Shown: positions 20,271 to 31,605, counted from the first letter of the stretch. The stretch is DNA of 64,000 nucleotides from Dactylonectria macrodidyma (GCA_020744425.1 JAGMUV010000008.1:496001-560000), one strand, 5' to 3'. Numbers and translations: made by a program. Notes: generated from the letters alone by a model not told the origin.

Positions 20271-21383
20271 ATGGCATCTGGATCGAAACGGGTCATTGTT
20301 GTAACCGGTGCCTCGAGAGGCCTTGGTGTGAGTTGATTCCAAAATTCCCTCATGACCTATCCTTAATACTATGAATTAGCTTGAATGGGTCGAACAACTC
20401 AGTCAAAATTCAGAGAATTTTGTCATTGCTCTTGTCCGTAATCCGGATACTGCTGAGAGGCTGAAGCCCCTTCTTGGACCACAAGTCGTTGCAGTCAAAG
20501 GAGATGTCAGCGACTTTGATTCGTTTCCGGTACGCCCGGTTCCTTGCGTGACCTTTCCCCGCTCCATGACTAAATGACATTACAGAGAGTTGTTGAAAAT
20601 ATTTCCAAAGTTGGGGGTGGAAAGGTCGACTGGCTCATCAAGTAAGTCATACCGTCATCCAATTATCCATCGTTGAACGCGCAGCTAATTTTTCTCGAGC
20701 AATGCTGGCGTTATGGCGGGTACCGGAGCAGAACCTATGACTGGCATATCAAAGTCTACAGTTAAGGAGTGGGAAGACCAGGTTTGGCTTTGACCTACCA
20801 CCTTTAGAAGAATAAATGCTGATTGCAACTAACGATAGTTCAAGATTAATGTTCTGGGACTTGTCTTTTTCACCATCGCACTCATTCCACTGCTTGAGAA
20901 AGGGAGTGAGAAGAAAGTCGTTAACGTCTCTTCTATGTTGGGCGATCTCAACTACACCGAAAAGAACCCAAACCTCCATTTCTCATCATACTCGGCAACA
21001 AAGGCCGCAGTCACAATGGCGAACGCTAAATTTCACCTAGAGTAAGTCAAGGATTTGGCATTTATTCATTTTTTGTGAAGAATCACATTTACTAATATAT
21101 TGGCATGGTAGATTTAGAGATAAGGGATTTGTGTTTTTGGCTTTGAACCCTGGTTGGGTTAAGACAGAGCTTGGTCCGGAGGAAGTGCAACAATACGTGA
21201 GTAATTATCACCCTTTGGATAGTAATTCATTAAAAACGGTTCATCGAAACTAACAATTCCAAGGCACCACTCACTCCTTATAAGTCGATAAGTCGCTGTC
21301 TTAGTTTCGTGTATCGCAGCAACAGTGATGACAGTGGGAAATTCTGGTCATTGGACGGACTAAAAGAGGCCGTGACCGACTAA
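20271..21383 (+). CDS. Short-chain dehydrogenase/reductase (classical SDR)
   Basis: Seven exons, 20271-20327, 20380-20529, 20586-20641, 20700-20781, 20839-21041, 21112-21196 and 21264-21383, give 250 residues with consistent phases. The cofactor motif VVTGASRGLG ends at Gly19, NNAG is at 88-91, the catalytic Ser is Ser146 or Ser147, and Tyr166-x3-Lys170 (YSATK) is intact. NPGWV follows the active site as in classical SDRs. The introns are 50-70 bases and several carry ctaac/ctaat branch motifs. Cytosolic NAD(P)-dependent oxidoreductase; substrate unknown. The high intron density and clean frame suggest an old resident gene. Confidence 0.85.
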
Positions 21384-21505
21384 TTACTATTTCAAATGAA
21401 TGGTACATATATAGCTCTATATAAATGTTTCATGTCTACAGGTACTATTATGGATTCTTGTTTTGAGTTTATTTCGAGACTCCCCTGCCTATATAGATGA
21501 ACGTC

Positions 21506-21883
21506 TTATAGCATGTATCTCCAGTTCTGGTCCGCCGCATTCCGGGCCAGACCGACATCGGGTCCCGCGAAGTAATTAAATTCTCGTCTTTCGACGCAGC
21601 GGAACGGCTTAGTGAGACATTCGCTCGAGCCATCACACAGCGGTGGGAAGGATTTGTGCCCTACCGCGCCGCAGTTATGGACATCGACTCCAATGGTGTT
21701 GTCTATACAGGCTCCGCCGACGCAGAAGCCGCCAGTTGTACAGCTGTCGACCTTGATCTGTCTTTGAGCTAGGAACCGACTTTCGGAGCGGCCTGGGTAG
21801 TATGTCAGGTAGAGGGCCGCAATCATCATAGTAGCGAATAGTAAATACGCTATCCAGACGTTCCATCTGCGATGGTTAGACAT
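21506..21883 (-). CDS. Small membrane-anchored or secreted Cys-rich protein
   Basis: A 125-residue single-exon frame with a hydrophobic helix at residues 9-29 (VWIAYLLFATMMIAALYLTY) preceded by basic residues (NHRRW), so either a signal anchor or an uncleaved signal. The outer part has seven cysteines at 48, 54, 59, 71, 83, 89 and 96, with no recognised fold. It lies 122 bases after the SDR gene, tail to tail. It could be an effector-like protein. An odd Cys number suggests one free thiol or a dimer. No homolog recalled. Confidence 0.5.
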   Translation of the reverse strand: MSNHRRWNVWIAYLLFATMMIAALYLTYYPGRSESRFLAQRQIKVDSCTTGGFCVGGACIDNTIGVDVHNCGAVGHKSFPPLCDGSSECLTKPFRCVERREFNYFAGPDVGLARNAADQNWRYML

Positions 21884-24497
21884 CTTAGTAGTATATGCTT
21901 ATGAAATGGTTTGATTGTAAATATCTAACCAAACTTCTAGATAGGCTTATGCGCGCATAACTAGCTTAAATATGCTTTGACTCGAACGCCTCCTGACGCA
22001 TCGAGGCAATCTACCCTAATCATTGCTAGCCAGGATAGCTGCATTTCTCCGCATATATTGCAGCTCTCTTCCATTCTAGTTCTTTTAGGGTTTATACTTC
22101 TAGTTCAGGTTCGGTTATTTGCGGTTGTAATCAACCTCAGCAGGTAGAACCCGCTAATTACATTACGTTAGACAGACGATGATGCAGACTAATGATCCTA
22201 TCAGAATAACAATTTCCTAACCCCTACTTTCATTACGTGCTCGTTAGGCAGCAATCATATTTTGCAAAGCTCTCTAGCTTCATGTAATAAGTCAGAAGTT
22301 CGCGTTATGGTCACCAAACCACCTGACGCGGCGCAGACTGAAAGAGGTCTCTTCTAAGTCATTTACACGAACCAGCACTATCATATTCTACGCACGTCTG
22401 GCCTCTATTAAGAGCGCATTGTGCTATAAATAATGCCTTCGTATTGTTCTTGTCTAACTAATTATCCCTAGACTCAGTATAGCGCGAGAAGATTCTGAGT
22501 CTAAATCCAAAGTGAAATACCATAAGCATAAGTAGTGCAAGATACTGACTGTAACCGATTCTCCTTAAACTCAGTAAAGCGCGAGGAGAATCAGATTCTA
22601 TAGCTAAGGTAAAACACAATAACTATTCTACTCATAAGCGGAAGCAGTTATAGACATTAGTTATAAGACAGCCCTCTAAGAGCATTATATTTCAGTCAGT
22701 AAGCCTATTAACAGGTAATGGGTATAAGGGCTACTTACGTCCACTGCTAACTCAAAGAACAAATTAACTGCAAGCATCGCTATTTTTCAAGCGGCTAAGA
22801 TCAAGGTATTCATTATCACGAATGCTGCGCAGGCTAATACCAATAGAGTATAGGTTGTTATTATTCCAATAGTTAACGTTATAACTAACGTTATCCCAGT
22901 AGACAACGCTGCCTTTGCCTATATAATAAAAATAAATTAGCTAGCCACATTCAATAGATAAGGACATAGGTAGCCTCGATTAACGGTTGATTAGACGTAT
23001 AATTATCACCAGTCCATACACTAAGGTTAATATTAGCAGCACCAGAACCCTAGCGCTTTTCAATTTCGTCTCTCTTCTCTTAGGGAAGCGCGTCCTAATC
23101 GATATCCGCCTGAGCACGGATCCATGCTAGCGCCTTTATGCCGGGATCGGCCTCCTAGTGATCATCGACGCGGCGGGCGTCGGACGGAATAGGACCGAAG
23201 ATATCGACCCCAAGGCGGGCTGCATTCTCAAACGACTCGATAGCGCCGGATTCATCTAAGAATACCTCAAAGCCTACGTCCTCTGCTCAAGAAAGCAAAG
23301 ATACTGGATTGCCATGAGCTAAGGTGGCTAGGAATCTGATACTAGCTAGAATGGTGGCTGAGAAGAATATATTAAGAGATTAAGTGTTTGATAAGGAGCA
23401 GATTAATAAAGAAACTTGTTTCTTACTTATTTTAGTTAATAAATTCGATTAGAGAGCAGGATCGTCATTCTATTTTATAGATTTGACTTAAGATGTGTTG
23501 AAGAGGTTGAAGGCATTTATAAAGCCTCTAAGCCGACAGTCAGTGCCAGTCTCGCCCGTAAAATAAATCAAGTCATAAAGCCCTTAACAGATTTAGACTA
23601 TGACTGCATGCATTAGCTATTAAGCTTCACGCCTAGCTTGAATTTAGCATTAAAATCCGTAGAATTTCTACTATATTAGCATAGGGTTTCATTAATATAC
23701 TAATAATGAGTTATCCTAGAAGCCTGATCTAGCACTATATATGACTTTATCTATGCGATATAGAACTTATAATACTGTAGTAAAGACTCTTTAGGTAGTC
23801 CGAGCGGACCCCTGCCATTCTGGCCCTCTTTATCTATTTAATTATTATATGCAGATAGGAACCTAAGATATCTGCTAGACTAAGTGAACTTATGTAGGTT
23901 AAACGCTGCGGCCGTAGCACAAAATTGTTCGCCACTTAGTCATATAGATAACACTCACTGTTCAGCGTCTGCACTCAGTCCTGCAAGTTATATACCTCCC
24001 GAACAGCAACTCATGCTTACAGGCCGTCTACTGGCCAAGACGTACTCAGTCCTCGGAGAACCACGTCCTCCAGCCTCCCTTGCAGCGTTCCCCACTTTCC
24101 TAACGTCGGGGGTCAAGATTCAGGCTAAAGGTGGCGGTAATTCTGTCGACTCGTATACTTATCTTACGTGTCATCTTGAGCCTGTGTGACGTGAGACTCG
24201 CCGTCGCCGCCGATGGCGCATCTTGCTACAGCCATAGCCAGTACAATGCCACGAGAACTAATGCGACAAATAAAATTATAGCTCATTATGCAAGGTATCG
24301 GAAATTGTCATGGAAATCAGGGTGAAAAGGCCTGCAACACCATCCCTTACATCCCTCGTAGGGAGGACTGCAAGAGAGACGTGGTGAGTCGGTGTGTAAG
24401 TATGCCTGTAAGCGGCAGCCAATTTGGCGACTATACGACGATCCACTAAGACGTCTATTACTACGCGCAGCCCCACCGACAGGCCCGAGTGGTCCGC
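21884..24497. other. RIP-like decayed repeat sequence
   Basis: The stretch has many TAA/TAG in all frames and AT-rich composition. A diverged direct duplication of about 70 bases (ctcagtatagcgcgag near 22474 and ctcagtaaagcgcgag near 22571) is visible. On the minus strand about 23060-23350 a frame reads VGFEVFLDESGAIESFENAA, LGVDIFGPIPSDARRVDDH and IKALAWIRAQADID through Gln-type stops. The source family is not recognised. The plus frame at 23884-24189 has no recognised motif. Confidence 0.45.
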
Positions 24498-24912
24498 GTC
24501 ATTCCCCCTCGCAACGCGGAGGTCATCCATCGACCAGACCTCGTCTCTAAGCTCGATAAGCTCCTCCTACGAGCGCCCGAGCACTATAGCGCAGCGTTAT
24601 AGGGCCTCGGTGGATTAGGGTAGGTAACCACGACCCGCTCTTCTTGCGATGAGGCTGACCGATTAGAAAAACACAACTAGCCCTCGATTACGTCTCCCGA
24701 CGATGCAGCGACGATGATTGCTCCGTCTTTTGGGTCTATGCGGATAGCGAAGCGACGTTTACGCACGACTACGCTACGATCGCACGGAGACTCGAGATCA
24801 AGGCAGATCTGCGTGGTGTGGATAGACTACTCGCAGTGTGCGATACGATCGAAAGCTTGTCGTAATAGGTGCTGGTGCTTGACAACGCCGATGACCTTAC
24901 TCTATTCGGTGG
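24498..24912 (+). pseudogene. NB-ARC P-loop region of a fungal NLR (fragment)
   Basis: The frame reads VIPPRNAEVIHRPDLVSKLD, LLLRAPEHYSAAL, a TAG where Trp is expected, then GLGGLG. A 47-base GT-AG intron (24620-24666) splits the P-loop Gly codon and joins to KTQLALDYVSRR, giving the Walker A GLGGLGKTQ. SVFWVYADSEATFTHDYATI and VLVLDNADDLTLFG (Walker B) follow, after two stops (TAA TAG) at Gln-type positions. This is the NB-ARC module of PNP- or TPR-associated NLRs. Sequence after LFG is unrelated, so the gene is broken there. Confidence 0.75.
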
Positions 24913-25384
24913 TCGGATGATAACATGCCGAGCCGAAATAGAAAGCGGGAAAAAATTTCCCGGCTCTACTGTTGCTTCGGCAATCACGGCTCGGCCCGCT
25001 GTTCTAGGACTTGAGATAAAGCCTAGTTCCCCAAAGGCTAACTCTATCATATGGAGAAAGTCAACGCGAACCTAATGCGATCGCATGTCCAGGCTTGCTT
25101 GAGAATGTAGCAATAGGGGCGACATCTTGGTATCCAGAGATTAGCCGGCTATAGTGGTTATATATCACAGTGACGGACGTAAGGCCCTAGCCTCAGGACG
25201 AGGCGTCGAGCATGCCGCCACCCTAAGCCCCGCCTTACTTCGCCTACTCACCGGATGCGATGGTATCCTAATGTCTTACGAGAACCCTTCCTAGGACTAC
25301 TCTACGTCTACAGTGTCGAAATTCGTTATAAGCAATACTATCCCCTGCTGGCTATAGCCTTGCTAACATGTCGATAGCATTATA
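24913..25384. other. Unrelated sequence between NLR fragments
   Basis: The NB-ARC homology ends abruptly at 24912. The following stretch has no recognised motif and precedes the ATG of the nucleoside-phosphorylase domain. It may be an insertion or a rearrangement joint. Confidence 0.35.
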
Positions 25385-26422
25385 ATGCAGGACGGGCGGA
25401 GAAGCCCTCGGACCTACGAGGAATACACTGTCATAGTAGTGTGCACTATAGAGCTCGAGATGAGCGCTGTCCGATACATATTAGACATCGAGCATCGCAG
25501 TCTGCTAATAAAGGAAGGTGATTTTAACATCTACATCCTGGGCGTGCTGAAGGGCCATAATGTCGTGCTCGCATGCCTCCCCGGGAACCAAGGAAAAGGC
25601 TCCGCCGCGATTATTACAATACATATAGCCCGCACCTTCCCCTCTATTAAGTAGCGATTTCTCGTTAGCATTAGTAGTAGAGTTCCTAGCAATAAGCATA
25701 ACATCCGCCTAGGCGATGTCATGGTGAGCATGCCCGAGGGACAGTACGGCGGCGTCGTTCAGTACGACCTAAGGAAGGAAACTGACGACAGCTTCGTCCT
25801 TAAAGGCTTCCTCTCGCCGCCACCGCCTCTATTAAGGGGTGCTATAGTGAAGATACAGTCTGACCATCTTGTCAGCGAAAACAAGGCCGAGGAGTTCTTA
25901 TTAGCAATACTACAAAGGGGACGACGCCTTTCTATCTATAGGCGGCCTTCCGCCGACCTTAACGTCCTATTTGACACAGATTATCCTCACGACCCCTAGA
26001 ACTTCATATGCACAAAGTGCGACCAACAAAAATCCGTCCTTAGGTTGCGTCGCGAATTCGAAGGCCCCGAGATATACTACGGATTAATTGCTTCTGGCGA
26101 TCGCGTTATGAGGAATACTGCGAAGAGAAGTGAAGTTATCCGTAATATCGACAACATCCTCTGCTTCGAGATAGAAGCAGCAGGGCTCATAACAGAGTTC
26201 TCATGTATTATCATTCGCGGAATCTCCGACTATACTGACTCTCACAAGAATAACAACTGGCAGCATTACGCGGCTATAACTGCCGCCACATGCACCAAGG
26301 AGCTACTTTCCTACATAGATCCAGAGGTGGCCTCTGCTATACCAGTACCTTCCATAGACGTAGCCTCAAATCAGGACAACAGGCTAGCCACTTACCACAT
26401 TTTTCATAGCAAGGGGGTCTAA
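25385..26422 (+). pseudogene. Nucleoside-phosphorylase (PNP_UDP_1) domain of an NLR
   Basis: One frame of about 345 codons with two TAG stops (25652-25654 and 25997-25999), both explained by CAG to TAG. Order of motifs: YTVIVVCTIELEMSAVRYIL, GHNVVLACLPGNQGKG, IRLGDVMVSMPEGQYGGVVQ, YDL, then ICTKC, IYYGLIASGDRVMRN, CFEIEAAGLITEFSC and IIRGISDYTDSHKNNNWQHY. This is the purine/uridine phosphorylase-like domain used as the N-terminal module of many fungal NLRs. The ATG at 25385 fits the family start. No NB-ARC follows it, so only this domain is left. Only two stops in over 1 kb suggests rather mild RIP. Confidence 0.8.
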
Positions 26423-27046
26423 AACTCCAGCTCTAGAAATTTTTCTATCAGTAAAGACCTGAATATCAGTTAATTACCTAACTCGATCCTATAGGGTAAT
26501 TGCTATAATCGTATTTTTTTCCGGATGTACAAGAGGAGCGATAAGTCATAGAAGGTGAGAACTAGTTCATAGCCCAGTAATGTATAGTTATAGCAATACT
26601 TTAGGAAGGAGACAGAGCTAAGAAGGGCATAAAAGCTTCTAGAAACTGATTATACGCTTTTAAACTAGTTAACTTATGCATACCCACGTTTCAAGTTTTA
26701 GTACTAAGTTTCGACTAGTTCTTAAGATATTGAGCGCTTGGCCATTCAGGCCACTAAGATGCCGAACTCCTCAGAGCGTTATGCCTAGGTCGTCCAATCG
26801 CCGTCAGAGGCGTGATATTGGCCCTAGCGTTCCTAACAGCAGTAGAGAACTCGAGCCAGAGTGCAGCGACTTTGGCAGATTAATGATTGCGATAACGCTT
26901 GCAGCGAGTCCGACCGCCTGCCTGTAAGCATTGCTACAGCGTTGCTCCAGCGTTGCTCCTTCAGGCCACAACGTATTCCTGGGACACGTGACGCGTCCCC
27001 CTAAAGACAACCGTCGCTCGAAACGTCTCAAGGGCAAGACCATGAA
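26423..27046. other. Intergenic, decayed
   Basis: Reading frames are short and AT-rich. A frame at 26676-26927 and its antisense partner show no recognised motif. The 3' side is probably part of the element starting at 27047. Confidence 0.35.
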
Positions 27047-27740
27047 ATGAGCGGTCGCGGATCTGAAGACGCTGAGGTCCGTGGTTTCTCTGAGGGCACA
27101 GCCTAATCGTCATCAGGAGCCCGGGTATCCCCTTTGCCGCCTCTGGGTCTGCTAACGCGCTGCCGCGCCTGTCATCAGGCCGTGCATAGATTAGTCCAAG
27201 ATAGCGATGATGGCGGCAGCGACGTGGGGAGCGAGTCCTAAGGAAGTGAATCCCATCTTGATCAAGTGAATTTGCTGCGTAATGAGGACTATTGCCCTTC
27301 TCCTACGGGAGCTGAAGCGAAGGGCTTAGGCGATGAGTTTAACGGCGAAGACCAATACCCACGCAAGCGTGCTAAGGTCTCGAGGTCCTCCACCAGTTTG
27401 CTACGCGATGCAGCAGCTAGTATTAAGCGCCCTCGTCAGGGAAGACCGTCTTTAAGATCGAGATCTACCCAGTCAACCCATAGGGGGAAGAATACCCGGG
27501 CGAGTAGCATCCTCAGCCTAGCGTCATCCTAGGCGACGCTTGACAAGACTGAAGTTAGGGCGGATCTGGCCAGGTTTAAAGAATGGCCGCTTAGAAATAC
27601 TTCACTGAAGCGTATAACTAGGAATAGTAAAACAACTTTCCAGTTACAGTTTGACTGGACCCTATAGGTGTATTATGTCTTGATAGAGTCTAGGGCTGCG
27701 GAAGATGCCTTCAGGCTGATAGAGGATCGGGGATGAGGTT
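27047..27740 (+). pseudogene. Repeat-element ORF of a Myb-associated family, 27-kb copy
   Basis: The frame starts MSGRGSEDAEVRGFSEGTA and runs through TAA and TAG stops at Gln-type positions. It contains TRCRACHQAV, a basic Ser-rich region (KRAKVSRSSTSLL, SLRSRSTQSTHRGKN), then LARFKEWPLRNTSLKRI and TTFQLQFDWTL. DNA and protein match the sequence at 48181-48480, which is more RIP-damaged and carries an additional Myb-like domain. The present copy loses similarity after QFDWTL. It is a dispersed multicopy element; the mechanism of mobility is unknown. Confidence 0.55.
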
Positions 27741-28074
27741 ATATAGTTATTGCCAGATGGATTATAAGAGTTCTTTAGGTACTATTTCATATTTAGTAAT
27801 ATAGCTAGTAAGAATAATTAAGCCAGGCTAGAAAGCAGTTCTTTTATATACTATATCTTTCCCTTACTCCTTAGATGCCTGACAGTATTAGCCGAGTACC
27901 CAATATATCATCATTCTAGCTCTTAATCTCCTTCCCTCCTAAAACGTCATAAGCTTACTAAGTACTCTAAGATATATAGTAAACAGACTAGCAGTAACTA
28001 AGAAATGATTCTAATCATGACTTAGCATACAGCGTTTATCTAGCGCCCCTTTATAGTCATCATTTTCCTCTCTT
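27741..28074. other. AT-rich gap, nothing recognised
   Basis: There are no frames beyond a few dozen codons. It lies between the repeat element and the end of the minus-strand NLR. Confidence 0.35.
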
Positions 28075-29420
28075 ATAGTAGGTCGTTCATTTCCTCCTAA
28101 TTAGCTAGAGTTGCTGCCCGGGATGCTGCGTCCGGATGGCCTATATTAAGCACCCGCTCTTATAGGATAACGCAGTTTCGCATCAGAACTAGAGCATCTC
28201 TAGAGCGGCCTAGGTGTTTCTAGGTAATAGCCAGGTTGGCCATGCTGGTCAGCGTCGAGGGATGCTCCTCTCCCAGCACCCTCTTCCTCGTCTCCATCAC
28301 TCGCACCTCCAGCTCTTCTGCCTCCTTCTATCGGCCTTGGTTGCTATATGTTGACGCCAGGTTGTTCATGCTAGCCAGCGTGTCGGGATGCTCCTCTCCC
28401 AACACCCTCAAACTCGTCTCCATTACTCGCACCTCCAGCTCTTCTGCCTCCTTCCATCGGCCTTGGTTCCTGTATGTCGACGCAAGGTTGGCTATACTGG
28501 TCAGCGTCGAGGGATGCTCCTCTCCTAGCACCCTCAAACAAATTCCTAGTTCCTTCGCTTATAGCTCTTCTGCCTCCTTCCATCGGCCTTGGTTCATGTA
28601 CGTCGACGCCAGGTTGGCCATGCTGGTCAGCGTTAAGGGATGCTCCTCTCCTAGCACCCTCTTCCTCATTTTGACTGCTTTTTCGCCTAAATTCTCTGCT
28701 GCCTCATAGCTCCCTGTAGTAACCAAGTACCATGCACAATTCGTTAATAAAGAGGCCTACTGCTCTAGGTCCTTCTCCGGCGGCACCTCCACCAGTATTA
28801 ACTCAATATGTGGCAATAGCATCTGACAGGTAGGCCAGGTCTCGAATGTTCCGTTTGGGAAATGTCTTGACATGGATGATAGAAACAATTGTTTCCATCG
28901 GTCTGCATTACCGGCTATAGATAGCCAGACACGAGTGCAAAACTGCACTAGGGTATGCATCTCGCATACATCCCTCTTTGCTGTAACGGATACGAGTGAG
29001 TAGCCGCGGAGGACATCCAGATCATCCTCAAATTCGTCATTGTCCTCGTCGTCCTTGACTCCGTCCGCATTATCCGTCAAATCGCCCTTATAGTTGTGGA
29101 GTACAAACTCGGGGATGCCCTGCGGGTTGAAGAAGCTCATAAGTGACAGCAGGTTGGCTGCGGATGGTCTCTCGCGGCGTATCTGTTCAAGGGTTACTTA
29201 CCACGTTGTAACCACGGAGTTAGAGACGGTTTCATCCCGTCGAAGATCCCCCGCGTCGCTGTTGAGGAGGCTGCCCTTCTTCTTATCGCTTTCCCGGAAG
29301 GCGTCCAGGTATGCCTTTACCGAGATGCGCGGAGCGCGACGGTTGACGTAGCCGCCGCTTGGGTAATGCACATCCCATTACTCGGCAATCCTATTGGACT
29401 CACAAGCTGCGCCTGGCTAT
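28075..29420 (-). pseudogene. NLR C-terminal half: ARC region plus kinesin-light-chain-type TPRs
   Basis: Read right to left: CITQAAA, a small deletion that shifts the frame, RRAPRISVKAYLDAFRES, TTW, a TAA at a Gln-type position, EQIRRERPSAANLLSLMSFF, NPQGIPEFVL, LRGYSLVSVTAKRDVCEMHT, a segment ending TCQMLLPHIELILVEVP, then four TPR units around RVLGEEHPSTLTSIANLAST and YRNQGRWKEAEEL, and the final unit LVLMRNCVIL..ERVL with GHPDAASRAATLAN. Premature stops are TAG or TAA at Gln or Trp positions. The N-terminal effector and the P-loop are missing. This is the NB-ARC/TPR family. It faces away from the NACHT-N gene starting at 29601. Confidence 0.8.
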
Positions 29421-29600
29421 AGGGGTCCTTTTCAGCTGCTGAGGCCTCCCCGCACGCAAATCTCGCAAAGATGTTGCTTCCCAAGTTGTCAGTCGTGGCA
29501 CTCCATCGTCATCCCGACCCATCATCGATCGGGGGAGAAGCCATCTCGCTAATGCCATCATAACGCACAACAAGACCAAGGAGTGCTCTTCTCCGCGAAG

Positions 29601-30560
29601 ATGGCACCTCGCTGGCTTGAGAAAGCCAAATCTAAGGTAGTAAGGCCACGGCCGGTCGCTCCCCACCAATCTGCCTTAGCTCCTTCACCACCAACACCTT
29701 CACCAACACCGTCTCGGCCTGCATCCCAACCAACCACTCGACCGACATCTCAGCCAACGCCTTCTCCACCGACCTCGACAGATTCCAACACCTCGCCACT
29801 GCCAAGTCTATAAGAGCGACTTTAGAACCAGGCCTACGACGAGCTTAAAGTGAGCGAGCCCAAAGTGGTCGAAGCGTACGAGAAGATCCTATCAGCTGAA
29901 CTTTGCCAAAACGACTCGACCTCTATTACCTCTCGACCAACAGAAAACGAGATAGGAAGGACTCAGGAGACAAGATGTCATCAAATACAGCAGTTAGTCC
30001 AAGAAGGACTAGACCGGATACAGAAGGCGGCGTCCATTAAGCGAGGCATCGACGAACGCTTACAAGCAGTGCAAGCGGTGAGGGGAATAGTGGACAAGGC
30101 AGTACATGCCGCTCCTGAAGCCGCCGTCGCCTGGGTCGGCGTCTGCCTTGGACTAGAGGTGCGTGTGATTAACTTTCCTAACCGAAGAGAGAACGGTGGA
30201 TGATCCCCGCTGACAGTTGATAGATCCTTTCGAACCCCGTCACTGAGGCATGCGACAATCGTAAAGGCATTGCCTACGTCCTATCGAGAATGGAGTGGTA
30301 CTGGAACTTAGTATTCCTGCTTCTTGATGAGAATAAGGCCGAGCAATCTTCCGCGGGACTGCGAGTCTAACTAGAGAAGTAAGTCATGCAGCTCTATGAG
30401 AAACTTCTGTTGTATCAGATGAAGAGCGTCTGCCTTTATCACTGTAACTGGGCTGCCGTCATTGGAAGGGATAATATTAGCTTAACATAATATCAGAAAG
30501 AATTTGAGGAGGTATAACACAACAGATTGCCTCTAGGAGACAGGAGACCTTAGGTAAAGC
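29601..30560 (+). pseudogene. NLR N-terminal domain (NACHT-N/NWD type), no NACHT
   Basis: Starts MAPRWLEKAKSKVV, followed by a Pro/Ser/Thr-rich linker, a TAA and a TAG at Gln/Trp-type positions, then NQAYDELKVSEPKVVEAYEK, IQQLVQEGLDRIQKAASIK, AVRGIVDKAVHAAPEAAVAW and VGVCLGLE. A 65-base intron (30159-30223) leads to ILSNPVTEACDNRKGIAYVL, SRMEWYWNLVFLLLDEN, LYEKLLLYQMKSVCLYHCNW and AAVIGRD. This is the domain found ahead of NACHT in many ascomycete NLRs. At least eight TAA/TAG stops are present. The frame breaks up after about 30560, and no P-loop follows. Confidence 0.8.
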
Positions 30561-31605
30561 AGACAAATAGCACCTTTACTTTTTAGGGTTTTTTAGAGGG
30601 AGCTAAGAACAAAGACCAGGAAGCTCAATTTATGCGTAGTGGAGGCAGTGCAGAGAGACTCTATTTTATATACACAAACGGTCGTTTCTAGCCACCATGG
30701 GCAGTCATCCTACGCCCCACGATATCCCATTCATCTAGGATTCGCTCCCATATCTGAAGGGCATTCTTTGCGAAGAATAGCAGCATGTCAAGCAGACGGA
30801 GCCGGGGTCTTGGTAGAAGTTAGGAGATGGAGTATTCAATGCGCAAACCTCTAGCCGACCACAAGACAATCCATCCCTCCATCTAACCACCCGACAAGGC
30901 TCCGAACACACCTTCCGACAGTGTGACGCCGCCGTAAAGTTGATGGACACTCTGGCAAGTTCGCGCCACCAAGAGTGGGTGTCACGATGCCATTGAAAGG
31001 CGAGAGCAGGCCTGGCGGCAGAAAAGGCGAGAACAACAAGTACTACTAGAAGTCATGGCTGCCAGCGAAAAGAGCGAACTCTCCAGCCAGGGGGAAGGTC
31101 AGAGTTCTAAAGACGTGATTCCTCTTGGGTTTGAGGGTCACGCTATTCTCTCTGAAGTCAACAAGCTTCGCCATTCTCAGAAAGCGCTTGATGAAGAGGT
31201 CTTCTCTGATGAGATGATTTAGCTAGTAGAGTGTCGCATCTTGACAGGATTTCGAGGACTGCGATGAGGCCGAGGACGACAACGGCCACAATAACGATAA
31301 AGAGAGTTTAGTTAAGGATGCCCCAACTTCGTTGGCACCCCAATCGAACAAGGCCCCTGCAAAGAAGTCTTGTCCTGGCAGACCACCCTCTCCAAAGAAA
31401 CAAACTGGCCGAGTCGCAAATGTACCTTAGGAATGCAAGTCAGGCAGACAAGTGGCTGACAGCTAGCAAGGGTCCTGAGTCCTGGGCCACCAGCGCATCA
31501 CGTGATCAGACTGATATTCCTCCGAGGCTGAGGTCCCCCTGAATCTCAGCCAAGCCCTTCCATCTTGCCCGGTTCGAACTATTGTAACTATTGTCACAAT
31601 AAATA
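30561..31605. other. Decayed sequence upstream of the pseudokinase gene
   Basis: Stretches such as CHDAIERREQAWRQKRREQQ and LGFEGHAILSEVNKLRHSQ are open between stops, and a basic PGRPPSPKKQ motif appears near 31380. No family is recognised. The last part (31560-31605) is the immediate leader of the next gene. Confidence 0.35.
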
